From: Pseudoalteromonas galatheae
Lineage (GTDB): Bacteria; Pseudomonadota; Gammaproteobacteria; Enterobacterales; Alteromonadaceae
NCBI RefSeq assembly: GCF_005886105.2
Contig: NZ_PNCO02000001.1
Location: forward strand, 3,362,501 to 3,422,500
Direction: 5' to 3'
DNA: 60,000 nucleotides
A program made the translations under genes and the position numbers. Under the pieces are notes generated by a model that was not told the origin of the DNA, searched no databases, and saw only the letters and a program-made list of their open reading frames with translations. The first letter of the stretch is position 1; the number at the start of each line of letters is the position of its first letter. Shown in pieces: positions 25,946 to 36,708 of the stretch.

Positions 25946-27259
25946 TCATGCTTGCTCAAGCTTTCCCCGATAAGCAGGCAAAGAAACCTCCGCGATCAGA
26001 CCACCACCATCTCGGTTTCGTAATCTTACTTTACCGCCATGTGTGGTCACGATACGTTTGATAATGGCAAGCCCTAAGCCACTTCCCTCACTCCCTCTAG
26101 CCTGATCTCCCTGTTTAAATGGTTCGAATACAGACTCTAACTCTGACTCCGGGATACCAGGTCCTCTGTCCATTACTTTTACGATAACAGCACGGTGCTT
26201 GGGGCTGTATTCTGTTGTCACCTCAATATCTTGTTCAGAATAACGGATCGCATTTTCAATCATATTAGTGAACACCCGCTTTAACGCGACGGCATTCATC
26301 ATCACCGCAGGTAAGTATTCCTCTGCTTGCAAGTGAATTGGTCGCTGATGCTGCTGCTCTGCATGAACGACTTCTTCAATAACCGTGTTAACGTCATCAG
26401 CCGACATTTCTGCACCGTTGTGATGACGGAGATATTCGATAAATTGGTCAATAATCGCATTCATATCTTCAATATCATCGATTATTCCCTCACGCAGGTA
26501 GTCTTCTTCATCCGACATCATTTCAGTTGCTAGACGAATTCGAGTTAAGGGTGTACGTAAATCGTGTGAAACACCAGCCATTAACAGTCGTCTATCACTT
26601 TCTAGGTCTGCGATCCCCTTAGACATTTTATTAAATGCCCGAGTCACCTCTATGACTTCAGTAGACCCTTCTTCAACAAGACGGGTTGAAAAGTCCCCGA
26701 CGCCTACTCGACTAGCAGCAATTTGTAGTGATTTTAGCGGTTTATTTAGATGCCGAGCAAAAAGCCAACCCCCTAACACACTTAAGAAACCAATACTGGA
26801 GAGGTAGAAAACTAAAAACTCCATTTTTGTTTCACTGAGTCCGCTCAGCGGCACTCTTACCCAATACCCTGGCGCTTGTGGTGGCTCAACCCAATAAACA
26901 ACCGGATCTCCTTGGCTTATCCTGACTCGCGCAGAGCCATTAAGTTGCTCCGACATACTACGAGACAGCAATGTATATTCTTTGGCCTGCCCCAGCCCAT
27001 TTACATACGCCTCTCTTTGTGTCATCACCTCAATGCCGGTTATCTCAAAAAATTTGCGAGATAGTGTATTGTCAACTTCAACACCATCTTCCCAATCAAT
27101 GAAGACCGTTTTAACCTGCTTAGCAAGCATCAGGTTCACTTGTTCAAAGGTTGGTTTGAAGACGTATAAGGTAACAGTAATGTAAGACACGACTTGATTT
27201 ATCAATAGCAACGCGCCAACAAAGAAGACAGTTTGACCAAATGCACTACGAGGTAACAT
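25946..27259 (-). CDS. envZ: Osmosensing histidine kinase EnvZ
   Basis: About 437 residues from the ATG at 27259. A GTG at 27307 inside ompR is in frame but less likely. Two membrane helices (about 8-30 and 147-168 in this numbering) flank a periplasmic loop. A HAMP domain follows, then the H-box [12 protein letters not shown] with His232, N-box NAIRYS, and ATP-lid motifs GPGIP and GSGLGLAI. It phosphorylates OmpR. It starts 5 bp after the ompR stop. Confidence 0.95.
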   Translation of the reverse strand: MLPRSAFGQTVFFVGALLLINQVVSYITVTLYVFKPTFEQVNLMLAKQVKTVFIDWEDGVEVDNTLSRKFFEITGIEVMTQREAYVNGLGQAKEYTLLSRSMSEQLNGSARVRISQGDPVVYWVEPPQAPGYWVRVPLSGLSETKMEFLVFYLSSIGFLSVLGGWLFARHLNKPLKSLQIAASRVGVGDFSTRLVEEGSTEVIEVTRAFNKMSKGIADLESDRRLLMAGVSHDLRTPLTRIRLATEMMSDEEDYLREGIIDDIEDMNAIIDQFIEYLRHHNGAEMSADDVNTVIEEVVHAEQQHQRPIHLQAEEYLPAVMMNAVALKRVFTNMIENAIRYSEQDIEVTTEYSPKHRAVIVKVMDRGPGIPESELESVFEPFKQGDQARGSEGSGLGLAIIKRIVTTHGGKVRLRNRDGGGLIAEVSLPAYRGKLEQA

Positions 27260-27264
27260 GCTGG

Positions 27265-27984
27265 CTACTTCACGCCATCTGGCACAAATACGTACCCAAG
27301 ACCCCACACCGTTTGTATATAGCGAGGATTTGACGCGTCATCTTCAATCATACGACGCAAGCGCGAAACCTGAACGTCAATGCTACGCTCAAGTGCGCTA
27401 TAATCACGCCCTCTAGCAAGGTTCATTAACTTATCTCGACTAAGCGGCTCTCGCGGGTGACTCACCAGTGCTTTAAGTACCGCAAACTCACCTGAGGTAA
27501 GTGAAATCGTCGCTTCCCCATGTTGCATCTCTCGCGTCGCTAAATTAAGGGTAAAGTTACCAAAGCTCACTTCGTTTTCTTCTGCCGCAGGTGCACCTGG
27601 TACTTCTTTGGCACGACGACGGAGAATGGCTTTTATTCGCGCCAACAGTTCTCTTGGGTTGAAGGGTTTTGGAATGTAATCATCCGCGCCAAGCTCAAGG
27701 CCAATAATACGGTCAACTTCGTCACCTTTCGCCGTCAACATGACAATTGGGATCTCATTCTCTTTTTGTCTTAAACGACGACAGATGGAAAGGCCATCTT
27801 CTCCAGGAAGCATCAAGTCTAACACCATCAAGTGAAAGTTTTCGCGTTCAAGTAATCTATCCATTTGTTCAGAATTGGCTGCGCTGCGGACGATAAATCC
27901 TTGCTCAACGAGATAACGTTCTAACAGACTGCGTAAACGCATATCGTCATCAACTACGAGCACTTTGGTGGTTTCATTTCCCAT
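27265..27984 (-). CDS. ompR: Transcriptional response regulator OmpR
   Basis: 239 residues. The receiver domain has the acidic pair at 12-13, phospho-Asp56 in [10 protein letters not shown] and the switch Lys in KPFNPREL. The C-terminal winged helix carries the recognition segment [13 protein letters not shown]. It controls porin and envelope genes in response to osmolarity. It is co-transcribed with envZ; its own promoter lies in the 214-bp gap shared with greB. Confidence 0.96.
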   Translation of the reverse strand: MGNETTKVLVVDDDMRLRSLLERYLVEQGFIVRSAANSEQMDRLLERENFHLMVLDLMLPGEDGLSICRRLRQKENEIPIVMLTAKGDEVDRIIGLELGADDYIPKPFNPRELLARIKAILRRRAKEVPGAPAAEENEVSFGNFTLNLATREMQHGEATISLTSGEFAVLKALVSHPREPLSRDKLMNLARGRDYSALERSIDVQVSRLRRMIEDDASNPRYIQTVWGLGYVFVPDGVK

Positions 27985-28198
27985 TTATATTTCTTCTATT
28001 TATTAATTTACTAAAGCTTGCTGATCTGCGACATTTCGTGCACAAATCATCATCCTGTTCATTTAACGCTCATGGCGATAATGGACCATGATATTATTAT
28101 GCTTAAATATAATTGAATTTGGTGCTTTTCGACACCATACATTGATACTAGATTGTTACCGAACATTACAAGGGTTTAACCCAAAATACCTGAGAAAC

Positions 28199-28684
28199 AT
28201 GAAAACGAATTTGATCACGCCCGAAGGATACCGCCAACTGCAGCAAGAACATGATCATCTGTGGTTTGAAAAGCGCCCAGAGATCACCAAAATTGTGAAC
28301 TGGGCTGCGAGTTTAGGCGATCGCTCCGAAAATGCCGACTACACCTTCAATAAACGCTTATTAAGGCAGATAGATAGACGGGTGCGCTTTTTACGAAAGC
28401 GTATGCCCGAACTAAAAGTCGTGGAATACAGTCCCGAACAAGAAGGTAAAGTATTTTTTGGCGCTTGGGTAGAAGTGGAAAGCGAAGAAGGCGAGGTTCG
28501 TGCATTTCGTATTGTTGGACCTGATGAGATATACGAGCGCAATGACTACATCTCCATCGATGCGCCAATGGCTAGGGCCTTACTAAGCAAACAAGTCGAT
28601 GATGAAATTACGGTCACCACACCGCACGGCCAAAGACTTTGGTATATCAACCAAATCGAATATCGCAGAAACACCGAACAATGA
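28199..28684 (+). CDS. greB: Transcription elongation factor GreB
   Basis: About 161 residues from the ATG at 28199; upstream in-frame codons at 28088 have no homology to the family. The N-terminal coiled coil (GYRQLQQEHDHL, then RSENADYTFNKRLLRQIDRRVRFL) carries the acidic tip residues, and the C-terminal FKBP-like domain follows. It binds the RNA polymerase secondary channel and promotes transcript cleavage. WFEKRPEITKIVNWAASLGD is GreB-like rather than GreA. greB, ompR-envZ and tex are often neighbours in gammaproteobacteria. Confidence 0.95.
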   Translation: MKTNLITPEGYRQLQQEHDHLWFEKRPEITKIVNWAASLGDRSENADYTFNKRLLRQIDRRVRFLRKRMPELKVVEYSPEQEGKVFFGAWVEVESEEGEVRAFRIVGPDEIYERNDYISIDAPMARALLSKQVDDEITVTTPHGQRLWYINQIEYRRNTEQ

Positions 28685-28767
28685 TAACATTGAACTAAAT
28701 TTTGTTTGCCAAAGATGAGTATTATCTAGGCAGCACAGACCGATTAAGAAGAGTATAAGGATTTTGC

Positions 28768-31080
28768 ATGAGCAATATCACACAACGTTTAGCAACTGAG
28801 CTTAACGCCAGAGAACAGCAAGTTAACGCTGCTATTAGTTTGCTAGACGAAGGGGCAACCGTTCCATTTATTGCACGTTACCGTAAAGAGGTAACGGGTG
28901 GCTTAGATGACACTCAACTGCGTTTGCTTGAGCAAAGGTTAGGTTACTTACGAGAGCTTGATGAACGTCGCGAGTTTATTTTAAAAACCATCGATGAGCA
29001 GGGTAAACTTACTGCTGAGTTAAATGCAGAAATAAAAGCCGCCGACAGCAAAACCGTACTCGAAGATTTATATCTCCCATACAAACCAAAGCGCAGAACA
29101 AAAGGCCAAATCGCGATAGAAGCAGGTTTGGAACCCTTAGCTGACGCTTTATTTGCAGATCCAACATTAGACCCAGAACAACAAGCGGCCCCTTTCATTG
29201 ATGAAAGCACAGGCGTTGCTGACAGCAAAGCGGCTTTAGATGGCGCTAAATTCATTCTCATGGAGCGTTTTGCAGAAGACGCTAAACTACTTGCTAAGCT
29301 CCGAGCACACCTTAAAGACAACGCGCAAATCGAAGCAAGAGTCATCGCAGGTAAAGAAGAAGCAGGAAGCAAATACCGTGACTACTTTGAACATAATGAG
29401 CTGCTAAATAAAATTCCATCACACCGCGCGCTGGCGATGCTACGAGCACGTAACGAAGGCTTTTTGCAGTTATCTATCAACCCGGAACCAAGCGCAGAAG
29501 ACGCCGCTCAATTTTGTGCACAGATCATTGCTGATCATTATAACCTCGCGGTCTCTGGTAAAGCTGCTAGTGATTGGTTGATGGGTGTGGTCCAGTGGGC
29601 ATGGAAGATTAAAATCGCCCTGCACTTGGAAAACGAATTCTTAGGGTCAATGCGTGAAAAGTCAGAGCTAGATGCTATCGAAGTTTTCGCGAAAAACCTA
29701 AAAGATCTGCTGATGGCTGCGCCTGCTGGTGCTAAAGTGACAATGGGTATCGATCCGGGACTGCGCACAGGATGTAAAGTCGCCATTGTCGATGCCACAG
29801 GTAAACTGATTGCAACGAGTACTATCCACCCCCATGCCCCTCAAAACCAGTGGGATAAGTCACTAAAGACACTAGAGCAAATGTGTCGCCAATACAAAGT
29901 TGAGCTTATTGCCATCGGTAACGGAACCGCATCTCGCGAGACCGACAAGCTGGCCGCAGAACTGCTAAAAAGCGCTACCGAATTAAAACTCAACAAAATC
30001 ATGGTGAGTGAAGCTGGCGCGTCGGTGTACTCTGCGTCTGAGTTTGCCGCAAATGAGTTTCCAGATCTTGATGTATCTCTACGCGGCGCAGTTTCCATCG
30101 CAAGAAGACTGCAAGACCCGTTAGCAGAGCTTGTGAAAATCGAACCTAAATCAATCGGTGTTGGCCAATACCAGCATGATGTTTCTCAAAGCCAGTTAGG
30201 TCAAACACTAACGGCAGTGGTCGAAGACTGCGTAAACTCGGTAGGTGTTGATGTGAACACTGCATCGATACCGTTATTAACGCGCGTCTCGGGTTTGAAT
30301 AAAACATTAGCCAGCAACATCGTAAAGTACCGCGACGAAAATGGCTCTTTCACGGATCGCAAAGCGCTTAAAAAAGTTGAGCGATTAGGACCGAAAGCAT
30401 TTGAACAAGCGGCTGGTTTCTTACGTATCGCCAATGGAGATGATCCACTGGATGCATCGGCAGTGCACCCAGAAGCTTACCCTGTTGTCAAAGCGATCTG
30501 TCAAAAACAAAATCTAGAAGTGAATTCCCTTATCGGTAATCGCGAGGTCTTGAATGGCCTTGTGGCAAACGACTATGTAGATGATAAGTTTGGAGTACCA
30601 ACGGTCACTGATATTATCAAAGAATTAGATAAACCAGGCCGAGACCCTCGCCCTGAATTTAAAACAGCGCAGTTTAAAGCAGGTGTTGAGACAATCACAG
30701 ACCTAAAAGTCGGTATGATTTTAGAAGGGGTGGTCTCTAATGTCGCCAATTTTGGGGCTTTTGTGGATGTAGGTGTACATCAAGATGGACTTGTTCACAT
30801 TTCAGCACTCACGGATAAGTTTATTTCCGATCCGCGTGAAGTCGTTAAAGCGGGAGATATCGTTAAGGTCAAAGTGATTGAGGTTGATGTGCCTCGTAAA
30901 CGCATTAGCTTTACCATGCGCCTAAACGATGACATATCTCAAGTTCCAGCGCAAAAGCAGAGCGCAAAAAAACATCAAGGAAAACCGGCGCCTAAGTCTT
31001 CTAAGCCAAAGTCACGAGATGCGGGTAATGCTGCGATGGGTAATGCGTTTGCTGAAGCCTTCGCAAAGCTGAAGAAGTAA
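28768..31080 (+). CDS. tex: RNA-binding transcription accessory protein Tex
   Basis: 770 residues. A helical N-terminal region is followed by the YqgF-like RNase H-fold domain (about 328-425, with [11 protein letters not shown]), HhH segments (about 490-560), and an S1 domain (about 645-715, [21 protein letters not shown] split over strands). A Lys-rich tail ends it. Tex binds nucleic acid and influences transcription and RNA degradation. It follows greB by 83 bp in the same direction and is followed by a perfect hairpin terminator. Confidence 0.96.
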   Translation: MSNITQRLATELNAREQQVNAAISLLDEGATVPFIARYRKEVTGGLDDTQLRLLEQRLGYLRELDERREFILKTIDEQGKLTAELNAEIKAADSKTVLEDLYLPYKPKRRTKGQIAIEAGLEPLADALFADPTLDPEQQAAPFIDESTGVADSKAALDGAKFILMERFAEDAKLLAKLRAHLKDNAQIEARVIAGKEEAGSKYRDYFEHNELLNKIPSHRALAMLRARNEGFLQLSINPEPSAEDAAQFCAQIIADHYNLAVSGKAASDWLMGVVQWAWKIKIALHLENEFLGSMREKSELDAIEVFAKNLKDLLMAAPAGAKVTMGIDPGLRTGCKVAIVDATGKLIATSTIHPHAPQNQWDKSLKTLEQMCRQYKVELIAIGNGTASRETDKLAAELLKSATELKLNKIMVSEAGASVYSASEFAANEFPDLDVSLRGAVSIARRLQDPLAELVKIEPKSIGVGQYQHDVSQSQLGQTLTAVVEDCVNSVGVDVNTASIPLLTRVSGLNKTLASNIVKYRDENGSFTDRKALKKVERLGPKAFEQAAGFLRIANGDDPLDASAVHPEAYPVVKAICQKQNLEVNSLIGNREVLNGLVANDYVDDKFGVPTVTDIIKELDKPGRDPRPEFKTAQFKAGVETITDLKVGMILEGVVSNVANFGAFVDVGVHQDGLVHISALTDKFISDPREVVKAGDIVKVKVIEVDVPRKRISFTMRLNDDISQVPAQKQSAKKHQGKPAPKSSKPKSRDAGNAAMGNAFAEAFAKLKK

Positions 31081-31102
31081 TCTCAACAGAACAGTGAACA
31101 AA

Positions 31103-31130
31103 GAAAAGCGCGGCCTTGGTCGCGCTTTTC
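31103..31130 (+). terminator. Terminator of tex
   Basis: Perfect 10-bp stem GAAAAGCGCG / CGCGCTTTTC with an 8-nt loop, 22 bp after the tex stop. The Ts are within the stem and just after it. Confidence 0.82.
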
Positions 31131-31196
31131 GTTTGTCGGGGGTTTTAACTCGTTTTCACTGCAATGACCCGCGGAGGAGAAGGCCAATACCTACGG

Positions 31197-32081
31197 TTAA
31201 ATTTGCACTGATAGCGATGCGGGTTGGTTAGGCATCGCTACATGTTGATAAAAATTTGAGATCCTGAGCGATCTTGCTTGGATTTCAGGGTCAGCTTCAA
31301 TTGGCATCGCAACAGCGTAAGGATCTGCATCCTGCTTAAGCTTAGCTTGCTCCTCTTCACTCTCTGCTTTTGCCTGCTCACCACTCAAGCGGCGAGTTTG
31401 AATGTTTTGTACCCGCTTGCTATCACTTTGCTCTTCACCACTGATAGAAGCTTTTGCCAACTCAGCCTGCGCCGCCGAGAGTTTTTGAGTCGCATCCGCC
31501 GCGATAGCTCTGTCAGCGCCAGATGGTTCTGCTGGTGCTAACGCTGCCGCTCTCACCGTTTGCATTTTTTCAATCGTGCCCTGCGGGTCCCCTTCAAGCG
31601 GCGCAACGTCGATCATTACCTCACCGCCGATAGCGTAGTTATTGCCATCAGGACCACGCTGATATTCATAACTCGGAGAACCAGCATATTGCCCACCTAC
31701 TCTGGCATGAGCCTGCTCATGTAATCTTACTTCCCTATCTCGAGCTTTTAATTCTTGAATTACCTGCTCATCTTGCTCGGCTTGCTGCTGCTCTTGCTCA
31801 CTCTTATCTTTTTCTTGGCTTTCGCCTTTTTCGCCTTCCTCTTCGCCTTGAATGGTTTTGCTTTGCTCTGTTTTACCATCAGAACCGTAAACTTTTGCAT
31901 CGTCTACGTCAGAAGAGCGGCCTTTTTCTGAATCGGAAAGGTTGCGGTTTTCAGTAAATGAGGGATTAGTTGGCGCAGGTTTTGGGATCGCTTCACGCAG
32001 CTGGTTATCGCGTACAACCGTTTCGGTGTACACGTTGGCAGTGTTTAAATTCATCGCCGGTGGTGGCGTTACTATGTTCAT
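31197..32081 (-). CDS. SprA-related family protein with HExxH motif
   Basis: 294 residues. A disordered, charged N-terminal half is followed by the conserved region VRLHEQAHARVGGQYAGSP (about 141-160), where HEQAH is a zincin-type HExxH. GGEVMIDVAPLEGDPQGTIEKM follows, the rest of the SprA-related signature. No signal peptide is visible. The family is widespread in marine gammaproteobacteria, is called a putative metalloprotease, and has no assigned substrate. The start overlaps the stop of the upstream 102-residue gene, so the two form an operon. Confidence 0.82.
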   Translation of the reverse strand: MNIVTPPPAMNLNTANVYTETVVRDNQLREAIPKPAPTNPSFTENRNLSDSEKGRSSDVDDAKVYGSDGKTEQSKTIQGEEEGEKGESQEKDKSEQEQQQAEQDEQVIQELKARDREVRLHEQAHARVGGQYAGSPSYEYQRGPDGNNYAIGGEVMIDVAPLEGDPQGTIEKMQTVRAAALAPAEPSGADRAIAADATQKLSAAQAELAKASISGEEQSDSKRVQNIQTRRLSGEQAKAESEEEQAKLKQDADPYAVAMPIEADPEIQARSLRISNFYQHVAMPNQPASLSVQI

Positions 32082-32389
32082 TACACTTTAATATCAATCA
32101 ACGTACCTAGCACTTCATCTGCAGTGCGAATAGTTTGTACATTGGCTTTCGCGTTAAACTCTTCAACTTTTAAGGCTACCACGGATTCGGTCAAGCTTGG
32201 GGTTTCGCTCACAGGAGCCGTCACAGCTTCACCGGCGCTGGCACCCTGCAACTGCCGCCCAGATGCACGTTCAGAATCGCTTTGTTGATCGATGGCAGCG
32301 CGGTTAATATCAGCACTTGCTTGGGCAATCCCCTGAGCTGCGCGGTTATAACCGTCGATTCCATTATTTAACACATCACCTATTGGCAT
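32081..32389 (-). CDS. Small protein with flagellar-rod-like C-terminus, unknown function
   Basis: 102 residues, hydrophilic, no signal peptide. The Ala/Gln-rich N-terminus starts MPIGDVLNNGIDGYNRA. The last part (NAKANVQTIRTADEVLGTLIDIKV split into short helices) resembles the C-terminal helix of flagellar rod and hook proteins (FlgC/FlgE-type). It overlaps the SprA-related gene by one base and is probably coupled to it. No flagellar genes lie nearby. Role unknown. Confidence 0.68.
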   Translation of the reverse strand: MPIGDVLNNGIDGYNRAAQGIAQASADINRAAIDQQSDSERASGRQLQGASAGEAVTAPVSETPSLTESVVALKVEEFNAKANVQTIRTADEVLGTLIDIKV

Positions 32390-32455
32390 ATTCGCACCTA
32401 GATAAACCTTTTCTTACTGACTAATTATTGCGCAAAATATCAACAAAGAAAAGTA

Positions 32456-32479
32456 AAAGCGGCAATTTTTTGCCGCTTT
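32456..32479 (-). terminator. Terminator of bioH
   Basis: Perfect stem AAAGCGGCAA / TTGCCGCTTT with a 4-nt T/A loop between bioH and the downstream small gene. On the minus strand a short T-run follows. Confidence 0.82.
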
Positions 32480-32493
32480 ATTGTTCCAAATAT

Positions 32494-33225
32494 CTAAATA
32501 ATTGATTTAAGGAGTGATAAAAAGGCTTCTTTATGAGAGATAAAAGGCGCATGAGAGGCTTTTGCAAGCGTATGAGCCTTAAAATTTGGATTGAGTACCT
32601 GCATTTTCTCTACAGCCGCTTGTGGCACAAGAGAGTCTAAACGGCCGAATATGCCTATTGTGGGGAGTTGCAGCCGTGAAAATTCATCACGTAAGTCCTG
32701 CGATTTCAATATCTCCAGTCCACCAGCTAGTGCTTTCGCCTCCGCTTCCGGCAGTGTACCCAGTAACGCTTTAAGTTGTTTGATGTCTTCTCTGGCATGT
32801 TCACTGCCCATCGCTTGAATAGCTAAAAACCTTTCTATCGTTTTTGCGCTATTGGTTTGCAGTTGAGTCTCAAAGTTGTTTAGCACCTTAGGGGCTATTC
32901 CGGGCCAATCAGCTTGCTCACAAAAAAATGGCGTTGAAGCGACCAAAATAACCTTGCTAACTTTGTCTGGAAAATGAGCAGCTAAATACAATGCAAATAA
33001 GCCGCCCAAAGACCAGCCTATCAACACGCTTTGCGGCATCAGCTGCTCAGCAATAAGTAAAGCGTTACGCTCAAGAGAATAATCCCCCTCGGCGCTTGGT
33101 GTACCACCAAATCCAGGAATATTGACCGCTTTAACTGGCGTTGTAGGTGCTAAAGCTTCCTCGCATAACTGCCACACCGCTTTGTTCATCCCCCAACCAT
33201 GGAGCAGCATAACTTCATTTTGCAT
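32494..33225 (-). CDS. bioH: Pimeloyl-ACP methyl ester carboxylesterase
   Basis: A 243-residue alpha/beta hydrolase. LLHGWGMNKAVW is the oxyanion region, GWSLGG (Ser near 81) the nucleophile elbow, DSLVP carries the acid and ASHAPF the catalytic His near 235. It removes the methyl group that lets pimeloyl be built by fatty-acid synthesis, giving the biotin precursor. It is divergent from the comF-type gene, a pairing seen in many gammaproteobacteria. Confidence 0.93.
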   Translation of the reverse strand: MQNEVMLLHGWGMNKAVWQLCEEALAPTTPVKAVNIPGFGGTPSAEGDYSLERNALLIAEQLMPQSVLIGWSLGGLFALYLAAHFPDKVSKVILVASTPFFCEQADWPGIAPKVLNNFETQLQTNSAKTIERFLAIQAMGSEHAREDIKQLKALLGTLPEAEAKALAGGLEILKSQDLRDEFSRLQLPTIGIFGRLDSLVPQAAVEKMQVLNPNFKAHTLAKASHAPFISHKEAFLSLLKSII

Positions 33226-33282
33226 TTATCTGTTCTCTATACCAAACTTGACGCCATGATAGCTAACCCGGGATGGAAAGCA

Positions 33283-33954
33283 ATGATCCAACTTAATCGG
33301 TTATTACCTAAGAAGTGGTGTCAGCCTTGTGTATGCTGTGAACAACGCACAACAGAAACCTTGCTTTGTCCACACTGCTTACAAGCCTGCTTAGACTTTA
33401 TGGATCAAGAGATTAACCTACTTAATTACCCCAATATCCAACGCATGGTTAGCCTTGAAGACTGCGATGGGTTAACCGTGGCAAGTTGGTATCGCACGCC
33501 TATAAACACATGGTTGCAAGGAGTAAAGTTTAACCACAGTAAAGCGTATCAATGTGCCTTAAATCTGCTGGCTCAAACACTATGGCAGCGCTTCAGTGAA
33601 GAAAATGGCTTCCCTGTAGACCTTGTTTGTTGTTTGCCACTACACCGAAGACGGTTAATCCGACGAGGTTACAATCAAGTTGAGCAAATTTGGCAAGGGC
33701 TACCACTCACCCAAACAATACTCAAAAGAACAAAGCACACCAAGCCGCAATCTGAGCTGACCAAAGCTAAACGAAAACATAATTTAAACAATGCCTTTGT
33801 ACTCAACCAATCTGTTGAAGGAAAAAATATCATATTGCTTGAGGATGTGATCACAACGGGCGCGACCATGAATGCAGCGGCAAAAGTGTGTAAACAAAAC
33901 GGGGCAAAAATGGTGTGGGCGATGGCTATCAGCCTCACACCATTCGACGCTTAA
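33283..33954 (+). CDS. ComF family phosphoribosyltransferase-like protein
   Basis: About 223 residues from the ATG at 33283, which has GGAA six bases before it; ATGs at 33256 and 33199 are in frame. An N-terminal zinc finger (CQPCVCC...CPHC) is followed by a type I phosphoribosyltransferase fold with the PRPP loop LLEDVITTGATMNA. The family includes B. subtilis ComFC and E. coli GntX, linked to DNA uptake and use. It is divergent from bioH. Confidence 0.9.
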   Translation: MIQLNRLLPKKWCQPCVCCEQRTTETLLCPHCLQACLDFMDQEINLLNYPNIQRMVSLEDCDGLTVASWYRTPINTWLQGVKFNHSKAYQCALNLLAQTLWQRFSEENGFPVDLVCCLPLHRRRLIRRGYNQVEQIWQGLPLTQTILKRTKHTKPQSELTKAKRKHNLNNAFVLNQSVEGKNIILLEDVITTGATMNAAAKVCKQNGAKMVWAMAISLTPFDA

Positions 33955-33956
33955 AA

Positions 33957-34005
33957 AGCGTATTATTTGCTTGATATCACGACAATAGATATCAATCAAA
34001 TCGCT
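33957..34005. terminator. Hairpin between convergent comF-type and carboxypeptidase genes
   Basis: Outer AGCG / CGCT arms enclose a 13-bp inverted repeat TTTGCTTGATATC / GATATCAATCAAA with one mismatch. On the minus strand the outer arm is followed by TTTTTA, so it can end the leftward carboxypeptidase transcript; on the plus strand the signal is weaker. Confidence 0.7.
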
Positions 34006-34040
34006 AAAAATCTCACTGCACAGATAAACTTATCTGGACC

Positions 34041-36563
34041 TTATATGCCGTGAGCAAAGAACAACGCGTTATTTAGCAGTCGGCTAGAACCGAACCAAAA
34101 GCCACGAAATACCGGGTTATCAGTCATTCCTACAGCCACTCCACGTCCAGACTTTGACGCAATCAAGACTGAGGAACCTGCGATCTGCTCAACGTTAGTA
34201 TTATCAGCATACCCTGCCAATAAAGGCTTTTTAGTATACGTCAACGACTCGATAAATGGCTTATTATTACGATGCATCACCCAAGTGCTATTTTTAAAGA
34301 CAGGTAATTCCCGGTTCTCAAAGCCAAAAGACAAGGGGTGGCTTAAATCCAAACGCGCATCAAAAATCGCGCCGGCAATCCGCTGTTTTGCTGAAAGGCT
34401 ATCTTGATCTGCAAAGGTAAGATTTTTGCTGTCAAACTGGGCTCGCATTTCTTTGCTTGAAACCATTTCAGCGTCTAGTAGCTGCTGTTCGATTAGCCAC
34501 TGCGCACCTCGCTTTTGTCCCCAAATCACACCGCCTTTAGCAACCCAACTCAAGAGCTTAGCTTTGCTCTTGTCACTTAAATCTCCATATTTACCATCAG
34601 CCAATAAAATGTGGGTATAGCGCGTAAGATCGAGTTTCTCGATATGCAGCTTTTCCACAATCGACGGGGCAAGTTTTAAATGCCTATCCAAATGATACCA
34701 AAGCTCACCCGCTTCATATTGACTTACACCCGCACCACCTATGATGAGGACTTCTGGCTTTTGCAGCTGCAGCATCTGTCTTGACCCAAAATCGACGCCA
34801 CTTTGTGTCATGCCTGTAGTCACACTATATACTGGAAGTGAAAGCTCTCTGGCGATTGTTTCAAGCTGAGTAAACCAGTCCGCTTGCTGCTGAATACCAC
34901 TTGCTATCACCAATGTCCCGGCCTGAAAGTCATGAGAGCCTGAGGTGGTTGATGCTGAAAATGGTGACATTGCAGCTGCTACTTTCACTCCAGCCTGTAA
35001 GAGGCGATTTGCTAATTGTGGCGCCAGGTAATGATGCCATTCTATGGTGTAAGCATAACTTCCTGCAACGGGAGCCAATAGATTTGAGTCAGAGCTCGAT
35101 TCACCTTGAAGCTTTAAACCCCAGCCACTTTTTACTGCGGCAAAATCTAGATCATAAGCATGCGGCATCGTCCAACCTGAAACATCGTAGAACGTGTTGT
35201 CCTTAAAATGCGTCTGTGTGCTAAATAGTGCTTTTATCAAGCGATATTGCGGCTGGGCTAGTGGAATGTATAAATCCCCTTGCTGATATTCGGTGTCATC
35301 AACCTCTTTAGCTTTTGAGAGATATTTCACCCCTATCTGATGCTGTTTCAATAAATCCACAAACGCTTGAAAGCGATAACTATCTTTGCCCCGTGCAACA
35401 ACGTAGCCGTTGATTTCATCTTTACTCGCAAGCTCGTTCGCTTGTTGATAAAACTGCTGCTGATAATCAAGTAAAGCGCGTCGATGCGTCGTGCTAGCTT
35501 GGAATGTTGAGAGACTCGTCGTGACCTGGTTTTTAATCGTTTCAGGAAAACTCAACACGCCATACTGAGTTTCTTGTGCATGCCCTCTACTACTTGCCTG
35601 TTCGAACAAAATGCCAACCGCACCATTTACATCGGGGTACGTGGAGCCTTTGCCATAATAAAAGTCATCAAAGCTCTCTTGGGTAAAATATAACTCCCCT
35701 TGTGCATCAAGGGCTTTAGCATGAAACTTACCAATCTCATTGGTTAGCGTTACGTTTTGTAGTGGGGTAATTGGATGAGTCCTTGATGGGATCCCAGGTT
35801 GAAAAAAATACGTACTATTTGGGCCCATTTCATGGAAATCGGTCAGTACGTTAGGTTTCCAACGGTGGAATGCTTTGATCCGTGCTTTTGACTCGGGATG
35901 TTGTAGTAGTAACCAATCACGATTGAGGTCAAACCAATAATGGTTAGTGCGACTAGAAGGCCAGGACTCATTATGCTCACGATGTGCAGGATCGGTTGAT
36001 AGAGACATGCTCTTATTGGCGTTTGCCCATGTAGCAAAACGTGATAAGCCATCAGGGTTCAAGGCTGGATCTAACAATATCACTGCATTATCAAGGAGCT
36101 GCGTAACAGACTCGCCCTGCGCCGCAGCTAAATAATATGCCATAAGTACCGCGGCATTGCTTCCTGAAGACTCATTACCGTGCACACTATAGCCCATCCA
36201 TATCACAACAGGCTGGTCTGAACGGTTTTGGCTACTGCTCAATGAAGCAATATGATCTTGCTGAATACGCGCCAAGTTTTGTTGGTTGTGTGGCGAGCTC
36301 GCTTTTAGGAGTAGCAAAGGACGCCGCTCATGGCTAAACCCGATTGTTTCGACACTCAATCTTGGGCTTTCACTTGCAAGGGTATGTAGATAATTAACGA
36401 TTTGATCGTGGCGCAAATGCCACTGCCCAACTTCATATCCAAATGCTTGTTTTGGCGTAGTTATTGTGGGATTAAATTTTACTTCATCGCCAAAATAATA
36501 GGCAATGGGCTTGGCCTGCAAGCTAAAGCTCAACAGCACGATAATACAGCTTATTAACCGCAT
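34041..36563 (-). CDS. Secreted M14-family zinc carboxypeptidase
   Basis: 840 residues with a signal peptide (1-17, ending LQA). The catalytic domain is N-terminal: zinc ligands in HGNESSGSNA (His and Glu) and a later His, with FDLNRDWLLLQHPE and DFHEMGPNS following the M14 pattern. A long C-terminal half contains a class I glutamine-amidotransferase-like fold (about 560-760). It should cleave C-terminal residues of peptides outside the cytoplasm and may be a T2SS substrate, which cannot be shown here. Gene stands alone. Confidence 0.88.
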   Translation of the reverse strand: MRLISCIIVLLSFSLQAKPIAYYFGDEVKFNPTITTPKQAFGYEVGQWHLRHDQIVNYLHTLASESPRLSVETIGFSHERRPLLLLKASSPHNQQNLARIQQDHIASLSSSQNRSDQPVVIWMGYSVHGNESSGSNAAVLMAYYLAAAQGESVTQLLDNAVILLDPALNPDGLSRFATWANANKSMSLSTDPAHREHNESWPSSRTNHYWFDLNRDWLLLQHPESKARIKAFHRWKPNVLTDFHEMGPNSTYFFQPGIPSRTHPITPLQNVTLTNEIGKFHAKALDAQGELYFTQESFDDFYYGKGSTYPDVNGAVGILFEQASSRGHAQETQYGVLSFPETIKNQVTTSLSTFQASTTHRRALLDYQQQFYQQANELASKDEINGYVVARGKDSYRFQAFVDLLKQHQIGVKYLSKAKEVDDTEYQQGDLYIPLAQPQYRLIKALFSTQTHFKDNTFYDVSGWTMPHAYDLDFAAVKSGWGLKLQGESSSDSNLLAPVAGSYAYTIEWHHYLAPQLANRLLQAGVKVAAAMSPFSASTTSGSHDFQAGTLVIASGIQQQADWFTQLETIARELSLPVYSVTTGMTQSGVDFGSRQMLQLQKPEVLIIGGAGVSQYEAGELWYHLDRHLKLAPSIVEKLHIEKLDLTRYTHILLADGKYGDLSDKSKAKLLSWVAKGGVIWGQKRGAQWLIEQQLLDAEMVSSKEMRAQFDSKNLTFADQDSLSAKQRIAGAIFDARLDLSHPLSFGFENRELPVFKNSTWVMHRNNKPFIESLTYTKKPLLAGYADNTNVEQIAGSSVLIASKSGRGVAVGMTDNPVFRGFWFGSSRLLNNALFFAHGI

Positions 36564-36708
36564 GATAATGTCCTTTAATTCCGATTACTTTTCAAGCTAA
36601 CAAGCGCACCGTCGATTGCCAAATTTTTACGCCGAACACTAGCGACAACACGACGAGGAGAGTATGATACGTATTAACCGAGTAATTTAGTCAAGTATAG
36701 AGCGAATT

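Noticed and set aside
27260..27307. N-terminal extension of EnvZ from a GTG
   Set aside because: It overlaps ompR coding sequence, and the ATG at 27259 starts the expected first membrane helix 5 bp after ompR.
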